Positions 42,079 to 50,812 of a stretch of DNA of 64,000 bases are shown one piece after another. The position numbers and the translations under genes were made by a program. The notes beneath the pieces were generated by a model. The model saw nothing but the letters and a program-made list of their open reading frames with translations. It had not been told where the DNA came from and searched no databases. The DNA is from Limnobacter thiooxidans (GTDB taxonomy: Bacteria; Pseudomonadota; Gammaproteobacteria; Burkholderiales; Burkholderiaceae_B). The stretch lies in the NCBI RefSeq assembly GCF_036323495.1, contig NZ_AP028947.1, positions 1,302,001 through 1,366,000 on the forward strand, read 5' to 3'. Numbering within the stretch: position 1 is the stretch's first letter; every line of letters starts with the position of its first letter.

Positions 42079-44597
42079 TCAAAGGTCAATCAAATTTGAC
42101 ACCACTGGTGGTAGGTATTGGTGCCTCTGCAGGCGGCCTCGTCGCGCTGGAAACGTTTTTTACCCATGCGCTTGTCAACTCCGGTCTTGCCTATGTCGTG
42201 GTACAGCATCTCGATCCAACCAAGAAAGCACTACTACCGGAGTTGTTGCAGCGCGTAACCACCTTGACTGTGCTTTCAGCACACCAAAATCAGGTGATCA
42301 AGCCCGATCACGTGTATGTCATCCCGCCTGATCGAGATTTGACTGTACAAGGTGGAAAGCTTCATTTGGCACAGTCTACTGAAGTGGGCGGTCTACGTTT
42401 ACCCGTCAATGTCCTGTTTTACTCCTTGGCGCAAGAGTTTGAACACAAGGCAATCGGTGTGGTGTTGTCCGGGATGGGTTCAGATGGTGCTCTGGGTTTG
42501 CAGGCCATCAAGCGTGGCGGTGGTTTCACGCTTGTACAGAGACCTGAGTCGGCCCAGTTTGACTCCATGCCCCAGAGTGCTCTCAATCTGAAATGTGTAG
42601 ATGTTGTTGATTTGTGTGAAGAACTACCCCACAAAATCACTGATTTTGCAAAGGGCATTCGCACCAGTGCAGAGACTCTTGTCGATGCCCCGGAAACCGA
42701 CACTGCACCACTGACAGAGGTATTGGGCCTGTTGCGCAAGCGCACGCGACATGATTTTGCCTTGTATAAAAAAAGCACCCTGTATAGGCGAATTGAGCGT
42801 CGAGTTGCTGTTCATGGTCTGGACGGTATGGCACTGTATGCCTCATTTCTTCAGAACAATCCCGGTGAAGTAGACCTCCTGTTCAAGGAACTGTTGATCG
42901 GTGTTACCAGCTTTTTTCGTGACCCTTTGGTGTGGGAGTTTCTCGAACAATCGGTACTGCCAGCCCTGTTGAACCAGTTGCCTGATGGCCACAAATTCAG
43001 GGTATGGTGTGCTGGTTGTTCCACGGGTGAAGAGGCTTACACGCTGGCGATGCTGTTATCGGAAGCTTTGTCCAGATTGCCCGCCAGTCGTTCAATTGAA
43101 CTGCAAATTTTTGCGTCTGATTTGAGCCCGGACGCCATCGAGTTTGCACGGCGTGGAAAGTATCCCTTGTCCATATCCGGGCAAATATCGACTACCCGCC
43201 TTGAGCGCTTCTTCACCCTGCGCGATGGGGTTTATGTGGTAAATCAATCCATCCGCGACAAGGTGCTGTTTGCCCAGCACAACCTTGTGCTGGATCCACC
43301 GTTCACCAGGCTGGATTTGCTGATTTGCCGCAATCTTCTGATTTACTTTGATTCACAGCTTCAGCAACGCTTGTTTCCCCTGTTTCACTACAGCCTGCGC
43401 CCTTGGGGCACGATGTTGCTTGGCAGTTCTGAAACCGTGGGCAATATGGAGCACCTTTTTGAGCTGCTTGAAAGCAAACTGCGTTTTTACAAACGCAGGA
43501 ACAGCTCACAGTCTTCTGGTGTAGATTTGTTACTGAATGCGTTTCCTCCCATATTGAATTCAAGTCGAGAACGACCCGTGTCAACAACCCACACGAATAA
43601 TCAGCCTGCGGGCCAAAGCCTCCAGGCCGCCGCCGACCATGTGCTGTTGCAAGTGTATTCACCTGCAGCTGTGGTGGTGAATGCTGACAGTGACATTGTC
43701 TACATCAGTGGCAGAACAGGCAAATACCTGGAGCCCGCAGCGGGCAAGGCCAACTGGAACTTTCATGCCATGGTGCGTGATGGTCTTCGAGCCCCCTTGT
43801 TCAATGCCTTGCGCAAAGCAGCTGGCCAAACCGAACCTGTTGAAATGCGTGGCCTGCAGGTGGAATTGGACAACCCCGACAGCTTGATTGTGGATGTCAC
43901 TGTTCAAATGTTGACCGAGCCCGTTGCCCTTCACGGCATGTTCATGGTGGTTTTTCGTGACGCAGGCTTGTTGCAGCAACGCCCATCACTTGTAGACACC
44001 GCCACGGGGGCCGACCAAGCCAACTTTCTTGACGAACTGCGCCGCCAGCAGGAAGAAAATCAGCGCTTGCGTGAGGAAAATCGAGCCTCGCAAGAGGAGT
44101 TGCAGTCTTCCAATGAAGAACTTCAATCCACGAATGAAGAGTTGCAGTCCACCAACGAAGAGTTGACGACATCCAAGGAAGAAATGCAGTCCATGAATGA
44201 GGAACTGCAAACCATCAATTCGGAGCTTCAGGCCAAGCTGGATGATCTGGCCTTGGCGCAAAGTGACATGCAAAACCTGTTGAACAGCACGGAAATTGCA
44301 ATTCTGTTTCTGGATCGACAATTGAATGTGCGCCGCTACACAGAACGTGCCGCGAAAATCATCAGCCTGCGTGAAAGTGATGTGGGCCGCCCATTGAGTG
44401 ACCTTAGCAACATCTTGAATTACCCGGAATTGAACGCTGATGCGGAGGAAACATTGCGCACCCTCGCTTTTTCCGAAAAGCAGATTTCAGGAAGAGATGG
44501 TCGCCGGTTTTCTGTCCGCATCATGCCTTACCGAAGGCTTGATGATGTCATTGACGGTGTGGTGATTACCTTAGTCAGCCTTGGTGTGAATACTTGA
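42075..44597 (+). CDS. CheB-CheR fusion with C-terminal coiled coil and PAS domain
   Basis: An 840-residue fusion. The CheB methylesterase (about residues 10-190) has its catalytic Ser in GIGASAGGLVALETF, His in VVQHLDP and Asp in VVLSGMGSDGALGLQ but lacks the receiver domain. CheR methyltransferase (about 225-475) has RTRHDFALYKKSTLYRRIERR and the SAM motif WCAGCSTGEEAY. PAS-like segments follow, with a heptad coiled coil (about 655-720, repeats of NEELQST) and a last PAS domain (LLNSTEIAILFLDRQLNVRRYTERA). No histidine kinase is present, and no receptors or other chemotaxis genes are near. It may modify a non-chemotaxis receptor. The start is TTG at 42075. Its 3' end overlaps the convergent gene by 27 bases. 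Confidence 0.88.
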   Translation: MIKGQSNLTPLVVGIGASAGGLVALETFFTHALVNSGLAYVVVQHLDPTKKALLPELLQRVTTLTVLSAHQNQVIKPDHVYVIPPDRDLTVQGGKLHLAQSTEVGGLRLPVNVLFYSLAQEFEHKAIGVVLSGMGSDGALGLQAIKRGGGFTLVQRPESAQFDSMPQSALNLKCVDVVDLCEELPHKITDFAKGIRTSAETLVDAPETDTAPLTEVLGLLRKRTRHDFALYKKSTLYRRIERRVAVHGLDGMALYASFLQNNPGEVDLLFKELLIGVTSFFRDPLVWEFLEQSVLPALLNQLPDGHKFRVWCAGCSTGEEAYTLAMLLSEALSRLPASRSIELQIFASDLSPDAIEFARRGKYPLSISGQISTTRLERFFTLRDGVYVVNQSIRDKVLFAQHNLVLDPPFTRLDLLICRNLLIYFDSQLQQRLFPLFHYSLRPWGTMLLGSSETVGNMEHLFELLESKLRFYKRRNSSQSSGVDLLLNAFPPILNSSRERPVSTTHTNNQPAGQSLQAAADHVLLQVYSPAAVVVNADSDIVYISGRTGKYLEPAAGKANWNFHAMVRDGLRAPLFNALRKAAGQTEPVEMRGLQVELDNPDSLIVDVTVQMLTEPVALHGMFMVVFRDAGLLQQRPSLVDTATGADQANFLDELRRQQEENQRLREENRASQEELQSSNEELQSTNEELQSTNEELTTSKEEMQSMNEELQTINSELQAKLDDLALAQSDMQNLLNSTEIAILFLDRQLNVRRYTERAAKIISLRESDVGRPLSDLSNILNYPELNADAEETLRTLAFSEKQISGRDGRRFSVRIMPYRRLDDVIDGVVITLVSLGVNT

Positions 44598-46736
44598 GTC
44601 AGTTGCACCACTGCTGTCGAGGGCGTCGCCAGCGGCTTGCTTGAGGTTGTCGCCTTTTACATAAAGTTTGGGTACCACTATGGCTTTTACGCGGTGTGTC
44701 AAAAGAGCGTCCTTCAATTTGGTGTCTTTATTGCAGAATTCCTTGCAGGGTTGTACATCGGCTTTCTCGGTTCGATCGCTGTCCAGACTAATCCAGCTGT
44801 CCGACTCCTTGTTGTATGAAATTGTGTAGAAATGGTTACCAGAGTTTCCACCTGATCCAACCAGCACAATCAGAGACAGTTCCTTTTTCAGATTCATGTA
44901 AACAGGAACATTGGCCTGAATGTCCTCAGCAAATTGCGCTATTTTATCTTCCGTATCGAGATTCATGGAATCAACATCTTCCGGCAAGTGGCTCCAGTCT
45001 GGGTTGTCTCCACGTGTCTCTAGTGTTTCCTTGACCACCTTGGTAACCATGTCCAGCCCAACTTCCGCATAGGCACTGAGCCAGGCACTGGGTGTAATGG
45101 TCAGTTCTTGAATGCCGTTCAATTCATCTTTATTGTTCACCCACTCTTTCCCTGGCCCCAATGGCTTGATCACGTTGATGAGTTCTTCCCATTGTTGTTT
45201 AGGGGTTGTGTGGTCGAACAGGTTCAATTCGGGTTTTTTGTCGGAGGGAGCAGCAGCCAAAAAAGCAGATTTCTCGATGGTGATGGACTCTCCATGCTCA
45301 ATGGCCTCCAGAATTTCCGGTCTTCCCAGCCCGGTGATCCCGGACATGTCGCCACTGAATTCCTTCATGGCTTTGATTGTCAGACTGGCCATTTTTTCGG
45401 ACGTCACAATCTCGTTCTGAAAGAATGTATTCACGGCATTCACACTGCACTGCGCTTGCTTCAAGGGCTCGCGATAGGCCTGCAACGGCTTTGGATCGGC
45501 CTGGTCTTTTGTCAACAATGAAGGTCGAGTCAGTGGGCTCTTACCTTCAAGTGTGGGCGGTGACACATCAGCCTGTAGGCGCTGTACGGCCACCCTTTGA
45601 ACCACCGTCGGCGTTTCGGGCTTTGTTCTGACAGGTGCTTTGACCACGCCCAACGGAATGGTATTGATCGGAAAATCAGGAACCGGCATGTGCCTTCGGG
45701 ATGCCCTGATCTCATGGGCATGCGCCATACTTTTTCTCGTCAAGACCTCTGTGTGGTGGTTCTCGAAGGCATCCATCACATTGGCGTAAAAGCTGAATTG
45801 TTCTTCCTTGCTCTCAAACAGTGTGCGTTCAGGGCTGACCATGTGAAGCACTTCGTCGATCTGCATGTCCATCTGATGGATGCTTGTGCATTGCCCGCTG
45901 TACAGTCGGGAAAGCAGTTCTTCCTGTGCCACCACGAGATTGGCAAGTTGCGGTTGACTGTCACACAACACCATGGGTTGCATCACACTGTCCCTGTAAG
46001 CTGGGTGAATAGCCTCCAGGTGGCTGTCCATGGCCACCTTGATGTCGGCCAGGTTTTCAAGGAGCATTCTCGCCTTGACCAATTTTTCAGGCTCATCCGC
46101 ATGTTCAGGTAGCTGGTTTTCGATCTTGAACACGGTGATCGGAACTTCAACAGTTTCTCCCTCCGAGGAATCGTAAACCTGCAAACACCACTGCGTTGTT
46201 CGAAAACCGAGTTCCTTTTTGTAACAACCCACGATTTTTTGATCGTCATTCAGCGCAATTCCCTGTTCAAACTCTGGAGACCTCAGGCAATTCCAGATGG
46301 TCGACCCCAGGCATTTTTCAGTCCCGGACTGAATTTGTACCAATCCTTGCCGAGTGTGGGCAATTCTTGCCAACAGTGAAGAGCGTGGAACTTCAAACGC
46401 AGGGTGACCTGAAATCGTTCCTTCCGCCCTGTCCAGGCTTTGGATCTGATAAGACAATTTGAACGGAAAAGGCAGGTCTTGATTGCCTGTCAGGCTGCCT
46501 GGGCTAAAGAATGACTTGAAACGGAACGTCAGGTTTGAAAGCATGGCGTACAGTCGCATGACAGGTTTGGCCAGTGCCGACGCTTCTTCTAAGGGCACGC
46601 GGGGCAAGTCTTTCATCAAGCTGGTGCCAATTTCACGACTGGCCTGTGAAACGGGGCTTTGATTGTTCTGGATTTCCCGGTTCAGTTGCGGCTGACCTTG
46701 AACAGGCTGATTTCCGGATATTGAATTGAGGGACAC
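44571..46736 (-). CDS. Large protein of unknown function with a candidate Josephin-like cysteine protease domain
   Basis: A 721-residue protein I do not recognise overall. The first 45 residues are rich in Gln, Asn, Ser and Pro, with no Sec signal, as in many secreted effectors. Residues 100-340 are soluble and helical. From about 420 a papain-like pattern appears: Cys430 in KQAQCSVNAVNTFF, His635 in SGNHFYTISYNKESDSW and Asp652 in ISLDSDR. The order Cys, about 200 residues, His-[FW]-x-x-I, Trp, LDS is that of Josephin-type deubiquitinases. No glutamine occurs exactly five residues before the Cys, so the oxyanion residue is uncertain. GTG start at 46736 with AGGAG 7 bases upstream. The gene appears slightly more AT-rich than its neighbours and is flanked by terminator-like and operator-like repeats, suggesting an acquired single-gene unit. 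Confidence 0.7.
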   Translation of the reverse strand: MSLNSISGNQPVQGQPQLNREIQNNQSPVSQASREIGTSLMKDLPRVPLEEASALAKPVMRLYAMLSNLTFRFKSFFSPGSLTGNQDLPFPFKLSYQIQSLDRAEGTISGHPAFEVPRSSLLARIAHTRQGLVQIQSGTEKCLGSTIWNCLRSPEFEQGIALNDDQKIVGCYKKELGFRTTQWCLQVYDSSEGETVEVPITVFKIENQLPEHADEPEKLVKARMLLENLADIKVAMDSHLEAIHPAYRDSVMQPMVLCDSQPQLANLVVAQEELLSRLYSGQCTSIHQMDMQIDEVLHMVSPERTLFESKEEQFSFYANVMDAFENHHTEVLTRKSMAHAHEIRASRRHMPVPDFPINTIPLGVVKAPVRTKPETPTVVQRVAVQRLQADVSPPTLEGKSPLTRPSLLTKDQADPKPLQAYREPLKQAQCSVNAVNTFFQNEIVTSEKMASLTIKAMKEFSGDMSGITGLGRPEILEAIEHGESITIEKSAFLAAAPSDKKPELNLFDHTTPKQQWEELINVIKPLGPGKEWVNNKDELNGIQELTITPSAWLSAYAEVGLDMVTKVVKETLETRGDNPDWSHLPEDVDSMNLDTEDKIAQFAEDIQANVPVYMNLKKELSLIVLVGSGGNSGNHFYTISYNKESDSWISLDSDRTEKADVQPCKEFCNKDTKLKDALLTHRVKAIVVPKLYVKGDNLKQAAGDALDSSGATDSSIHTKAD

Positions 46737-46750
46737 GGCAAACTCCTGCG

Positions 46751-46766
46751 ACTTAATGACTTAAGT
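46751..46766. promoter_or_regulatory. Small inverted repeat upstream of the candidate protease gene
   Basis: ACTTAA (46751-46756) and TTAAGT (46761-46766) form a perfect 6-bp inverted repeat with a 4-base centre, just before the AGGAG ribosome-binding site of the minus-strand gene starting at 46736. It is placed where a repressor could block transcription start or translation. Significance is uncertain because the arms are short and AT-rich. Confidence 0.35.
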
Positions 46767-46803
46767 TGAATTTCGCCGGCGTCCAGTTCCTTTTTTTAAT
46801 ATG

Positions 46804-46843
46804 AAAAAAGCCGAACACAACGCAATGGTCGTGTTCGGCTTTT
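46804..46843 (-). terminator. Rho-independent terminator after ettA
   Basis: A perfect 13-bp stem, AAAAGCCGAACAC (46806-46818) with GTGTTCGGCTTTT (46831-46843), ends in a run of T on the minus strand. It lies just downstream of the ettA stop at 46863 and separates ettA from the gene at 44571-46736. The A-rich and T-rich flanks on both sides mean it could also work on plus-strand transcripts. Confidence 0.85.
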
Positions 46844-46862
46844 CATGGGGCTGCCCCTTGTT

Positions 46863-48524
46863 TTACTTCAGCGGCTTGTAGCGTACACGTTTTGGCCGTG
46901 CACCTTCTTCACCCAGGCGCTTCACCTTGTCGGCTTCGTATTCCTGGAAGTTGCCATCGAAGAATACCCATTGCGAGTCGCCTTCGCAGGCCAGAATGTG
47001 CGTGGCAATCTTGTCCAGGAACCAGCGGTCGTGTGATGTCACCAGCACGGTGCCCGCAAACTCCAGCAGCGCATCTTCAAGCGAACGCAGTGTTTCCACG
47101 TCCAGGTCGTTGGACGGTTCGTCCAGCAGCAACACGTTTCCGCCGGAAATCAGGGTTTTGGCCAAATGCAGTCGACCGCGTTCACCACCCGACAAATTGC
47201 CGATCATCTTTTGCTGATCGCCGCCCTTGAAGTTGAAACGACCCAGGTAAGCGCGGGAAGGCATTTCGAACTTGCCCACTGTCAGAATGTCTGCGCCCTC
47301 GGCCACACCGTCAAACACGGTTTTGTCATTCGGCAGTGAATCACGAGTTTGGTCCACAACGGCCATGCGCACTGTCGAGCCGATCTTGATGTTGCCGCTG
47401 GTGGGTTGCTCTTTGCCTGTCAACATCTTGAACAGGGTGGACTTGCCCGCACCGTTGGGGCCGATTACACCCACGATTGCACCAGGTGGGATCTTGAAGC
47501 TGAGGTTATCGATCAGCAGGCGGTCGCCAAAGGCTTTGCTGACATTTTCAAATTCAATGACTTCGTTGCCCAAACGCTCGGCCACTGGAATGAAAATTTC
47601 CTGTGTTTCATTGCGTTTCTGGTATTCATGGCTTGAAAGTTCTTCAAAGCGTGCGATACGCGCCTTGGACTTGGCCTGTCGACCCTTGGGGTTCTGGCGT
47701 ACCCATTCCAGTTCCTTTTTCAAGGCTTTCTGGCGGGCGCTTTCGCTGCTTTCTTCCTGCTTCAGGCGATCCTGTTTCTGGTCCAGCCAGGAACTGTAAT
47801 TGCCTTTCCATGGAATGCCGGATCCACGGTCCAGTTCAAGAATCCACTCCGCCGCATTGTCCAGGAAGTAGCGGTCGTGGGTGACAGCCACCACGGTGCC
47901 GGGGAACTTGTGCAGGAATTGCTCCAGCCAGTGAACGGATTCCGCGTCCAGGTGGTTGGTGGGTTCGTCCAGCAGCAGCATGTCGGGCTTGCTCATCAGC
48001 AGGCGGCACAGGGCCACGCGGCGTTTTTCACCACCGGACAAATGCTCAACGCTGGCGTCCCAAGGGGGTAGGCGCAATGAATCGGCTGCAATTTCCATCA
48101 AGTGCTCTGCATCATTTCCGGCTGCAGCAATAATGGCTTCCCACTTGGCCTGTTCTTCGGCCAGCTTGTCGAAGTCGGCTTCCGGGTCGGCATAGGCTGC
48201 GTAAATTTCTTCCAGTTTTTGCTGGGCCACACCCAGTTCACCCAAACCTTCTTCAACGGCTTGGCGAACGGTGTGCGCCGGGTTCAATTCAGGTTCCTGG
48301 CTCAAATACCCAATATTCAGGTTGGGCATGGGCACGGCTTCGCCTTCAATGTCCTTGTCCACACCCGCCATGATTTTAAGCAGGGTGGATTTGCCCGAGC
48401 CGTTCAAGCCCAGCACACCAATTTTCGCGCCGGGGAAAAAGCTCAGCGAAATGTTTTTTAAAATCTGGCGCTTGGGGGGAACAATCTTCCCCACGCGGTT
48501 CATGCTGTATACGTACTGGGCCAT
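46863..48524 (-). CDS. ettA: Energy-dependent translational throttle protein EttA (ABC-F)
   Basis: A 553-residue cytoplasmic ABC-F protein with two ATPase domains. Domain 1 has Walker A GLNGSGKST, signature LSGGEKRR and Walker B MLLLDEPTNHLD; domain 2 has GPNGAGKST, LSGGERGR and VLLLDEPSNDLD. The arm region and the P-site tRNA-interacting linker (about residues 245-315, charged, WLDQKQDRLKQEESSESARQ) are present, and the length fits EttA (555 in E. coli). EttA binds the ribosome E site and gates the first peptide bond according to the ATP/ADP ratio. ATG start at 48524. Confidence 0.95.
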   Translation of the reverse strand: MAQYVYSMNRVGKIVPPKRQILKNISLSFFPGAKIGVLGLNGSGKSTLLKIMAGVDKDIEGEAVPMPNLNIGYLSQEPELNPAHTVRQAVEEGLGELGVAQQKLEEIYAAYADPEADFDKLAEEQAKWEAIIAAAGNDAEHLMEIAADSLRLPPWDASVEHLSGGEKRRVALCRLLMSKPDMLLLDEPTNHLDAESVHWLEQFLHKFPGTVVAVTHDRYFLDNAAEWILELDRGSGIPWKGNYSSWLDQKQDRLKQEESSESARQKALKKELEWVRQNPKGRQAKSKARIARFEELSSHEYQKRNETQEIFIPVAERLGNEVIEFENVSKAFGDRLLIDNLSFKIPPGAIVGVIGPNGAGKSTLFKMLTGKEQPTSGNIKIGSTVRMAVVDQTRDSLPNDKTVFDGVAEGADILTVGKFEMPSRAYLGRFNFKGGDQQKMIGNLSGGERGRLHLAKTLISGGNVLLLDEPSNDLDVETLRSLEDALLEFAGTVLVTSHDRWFLDKIATHILACEGDSQWVFFDGNFQEYEADKVKRLGEEGARPKRVRYKPLK

Positions 48525-48562
48525 TCAGTTTCCAATTCAATAAGTTAAACGTTGTCGCAATT

Positions 48563-49705
48563 TTAAATCATCGCGGGCAGTTGGGGGGTCAGAGCCTGGC
48601 GTTCTTTGCTGGCCTCACCCAGCAAGGCCATGCCCAGCAAGGCGCCATCTTTGCCTTTGAACAGTGCCTTTACGCCATTTTCGTCCGCTGTGATTTCCCA
48701 TTCGCCCTCATGTTCTGGCAGGGGTGGGTTCACCACAGCCGGGCAATCTGGCGTTTTGATGCTGACCGGCATGGCTGGGAATTTGATCTCGGTGGGCTTG
48801 CCCGACAAGGTTTGCGCCATGGCGCGTGCAGCCTGCATCACAGGCATGATGTAGGGCAATACAAACTTGCCCAGGTATTCTGCGCAATCGCCCAGTGAAT
48901 AAATGTGTTCATTGCTTGTTTGCCCCAAGCCGTTGACCACTATGCCACGTCCCACAGTCAAACCGGCGGTTTTGGCCAGGTCTGTGCGGGGGCGTAGACC
49001 TACGGCAGAAAGCACCAGGTCGGCATGAGTACTCTCGCCGGTGGAGTCGACCACCGTGTAGCCGGTTGCTGTTTTTGCAATGCTGACAACAGTGCGGCCC
49101 AGCTTCCAGCTGACCCCTTTTTCTGCCAGTTTGGCTTGCATGAAGGCACTGGCTTGTTCAGGCAACAGCCTTGCCAAAGGCCGGTCCGCCAAATCGAATA
49201 CGGTGGTGTGAATGTCTGCTTTCAACAAGTCGTTGGCAAATTCACAACCAATCAGGCCCGCGCCCAACACGGCCACTTCCTTCTTGCCGTCCAGCAGTTT
49301 ACGGAAGGCTGCGTAGTCGGTCAGGTCATTGACACTGATGACATCTGCAGCACCGTCGCCTTCAATCGGCAATTTGATAGTGTCTGCACCCAGAGCCAGT
49401 ACCAGGTTGTCATAGCTGAAGTCGCCGGCGGTGCTTGTCACTTTACGGCCAGTTGCGTCTACCGTGTGAACTGTCGCGTTGGGGATCAGTTCCACTTTCT
49501 GTTGTTCTGCAAATTTGGCTGCGGGTGTCATGACAAGGCTTTCCGGCGTTTTGCCGCTGGCCAGCGCATTCGACAGCATGGGCTTGGAGTAAAAGTCGCC
49601 GTTGTCGGCAGTAATCAGACGTATTTCAGCCTCGGGGTCGGCTTTGCGCAGTTCGCGCACCAGTGTCCAGGCGGCAACGCCGCTGCCAATAATGGTGGTG
49701 TTCAT
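48563..49705 (-). CDS. FAD-dependent NAD(P)H oxidoreductase, rubredoxin-reductase-like
   Basis: A 380-residue flavoprotein of the pyridine nucleotide-disulfide fold. FAD motif GSGVAAWTLVREL, a PMLSNALASGK segment typical of rubredoxin/ferredoxin reductases, a second Rossmann motif AVLGAGLIGCEFANDL and the FAD-binding end IYSLGDCAEY are present. There is no redox-active disulfide. Length matches rubredoxin-NAD reductases (about 385). No rubredoxin or alkane hydroxylase gene is in the window, so the partner is unknown. The ATG at 49705 (MNTTIIG) is preferred over the open frame to 49729 because it starts directly at the first beta strand. Confidence 0.85.
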   Translation of the reverse strand: MNTTIIGSGVAAWTLVRELRKADPEAEIRLITADNGDFYSKPMLSNALASGKTPESLVMTPAAKFAEQQKVELIPNATVHTVDATGRKVTSTAGDFSYDNLVLALGADTIKLPIEGDGAADVISVNDLTDYAAFRKLLDGKKEVAVLGAGLIGCEFANDLLKADIHTTVFDLADRPLARLLPEQASAFMQAKLAEKGVSWKLGRTVVSIAKTATGYTVVDSTGESTHADLVLSAVGLRPRTDLAKTAGLTVGRGIVVNGLGQTSNEHIYSLGDCAEYLGKFVLPYIMPVMQAARAMAQTLSGKPTEIKFPAMPVSIKTPDCPAVVNPPLPEHEGEWEITADENGVKALFKGKDGALLGMALLGEASKERQALTPQLPAMI

Positions 49706-49816
49706 AATGTTGGGTCCTGTTTGCTGCAAATAAATTGTTATAGTCTGTCCGTTAGGTGGCTATATTCTCGTATTATCAAACGACTTCAACACAATACACA
49801 TCAAAGGGAGACAACT

Positions 49817-50632
49817 TTGAGTACATTTGATCGCATCGGCACTTCTCGATTTTTTAAAACTGCAGCTTTGGCACTTTCTGTTTCAATATTGGCTGCTTGC
49901 GGATCATTGACCGGGCTGAAAGATGTCCCCGAGTATCTTGATTCCGACTTTGAGCATGTCGGCCCCCGTGATTTCATTACCAACATTGATTTGGCGCGCA
50001 TCAAGCTGGGCATGTCGCCCTTGCAGGTCAAAAACCGCTTGGGTGCACCCATGTTGAGCGCCAAGGAGCAAGACGACCGCTGGGACTACGTGCTGAAAAA
50101 AGGGCAGGGTGCACAGGAAGAGTTTGTGCCGTTTGCTGTTTACTTCAAAGACCAGAAAGTGGTTCGTCTCGCACCGTTGACGCCACCCCCCGCACCCATG
50201 GCTGAACAGGCGCCTGCCGTAGCAGCCCCTGAGGCAAGCGCAGGAGAAGTGATGGCACCGGAACCCAGCCTGGCCGTTGGTGCCGATGTTGGCGACGCTG
50301 CAGCCATCAATGACATGCTGAGCAACTGGGCAGCAGCCTGGTCATCCAAAGATGTTCAAGGCTACCTAAGCTTTTATGCATCCACATTTGAGCACGGTAA
50401 GAAGTCTCGAGCAGTGTGGGAAGGCCAGCGCCGTGCCCGCTTGTCCGAGAAAGACACCATTTCTGTCAGCCTCTCCGACGTTCAAATCGATGTTCAATCC
50501 GAAGTACTTGCCACTGTGAAGTTCAAGCAAAGTTATTCATCCGATCGTTTCAACGACACCGGCATGAAAACATTGACCTTGTCCAAGGCCGGCGGTAGCT
50601 GGAAAATTCAAAGCGAAGAATTCATGAAGTAA
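49817..50632 (+). CDS. Lipoprotein with SmpA/BamE-like domain and C-terminal NTF2-like domain
   Basis: A 271-residue predicted lipoprotein: the signal ends in the lipobox LAAC. The BamE/SmpA-like part (about residues 50-115) has ARIKLGMSPLQVKNRLGAPM and RWDYVLKKG, the usual pattern that holds outer-membrane assembly partners. An Ala/Pro-rich linker (about 120-160) leads to an NTF2/DUF4440-like domain (about 165-270; MLSNWAAAWSSKDVQGYLSFYA). The family of the second domain is found in envelope proteins such as Cds6-like enzymes' accessory domains. It may replace BamE or add a second module. The start is TTG at 49817 behind AAAGGGAG; no ATG fits the signal peptide. Confidence 0.8.
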   Translation: MSTFDRIGTSRFFKTAALALSVSILAACGSLTGLKDVPEYLDSDFEHVGPRDFITNIDLARIKLGMSPLQVKNRLGAPMLSAKEQDDRWDYVLKKGQGAQEEFVPFAVYFKDQKVVRLAPLTPPPAPMAEQAPAVAAPEASAGEVMAPEPSLAVGADVGDAAAINDMLSNWAAAWSSKDVQGYLSFYASTFEHGKKSRAVWEGQRRARLSEKDTISVSLSDVQIDVQSEVLATVKFKQSYSSDRFNDTGMKTLTLSKAGGSWKIQSEEFMK

Positions 50633-50658
50633 ACTTCCGTGTTTTGAATGTGTGCCCG

Positions 50659-50700
50659 AACCCCCTTGGCCGAAACCTCGCGACAAGGGGGTTTCTGTTT
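50659..50700 (+). terminator. Rho-independent terminator after the BamE-like gene
   Basis: AACCCCCTTG (50659-50668) pairs with CAAGGGGGTT (50684-50693), a 10-bp GC-rich perfect stem with a 15-base loop followed by TTCTGTTT. It follows the stop at 50632 by 26 bases and separates the lipoprotein gene from the M48 protease gene. Confidence 0.8.
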
Positions 50701-50812
50701 GTGCAGTGATTGCACCGCAAGGTGTCACCCGGGCTGGTGGATTTGCTCACCTTTTTCAATTTCTCGTACTGTCTCGGGTTCTTCAACTGTTGAATCAACA
50801 CCGGAACTATCA

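Noticed and set aside
44095..44240. Apparent tandem repeat in DNA (GAAGAGTTGCAGTCC-like units)
   Set aside because: This reflects the heptad coiled coil of the CheB-CheR fusion, common to the family, not a mobile or CRISPR repeat.
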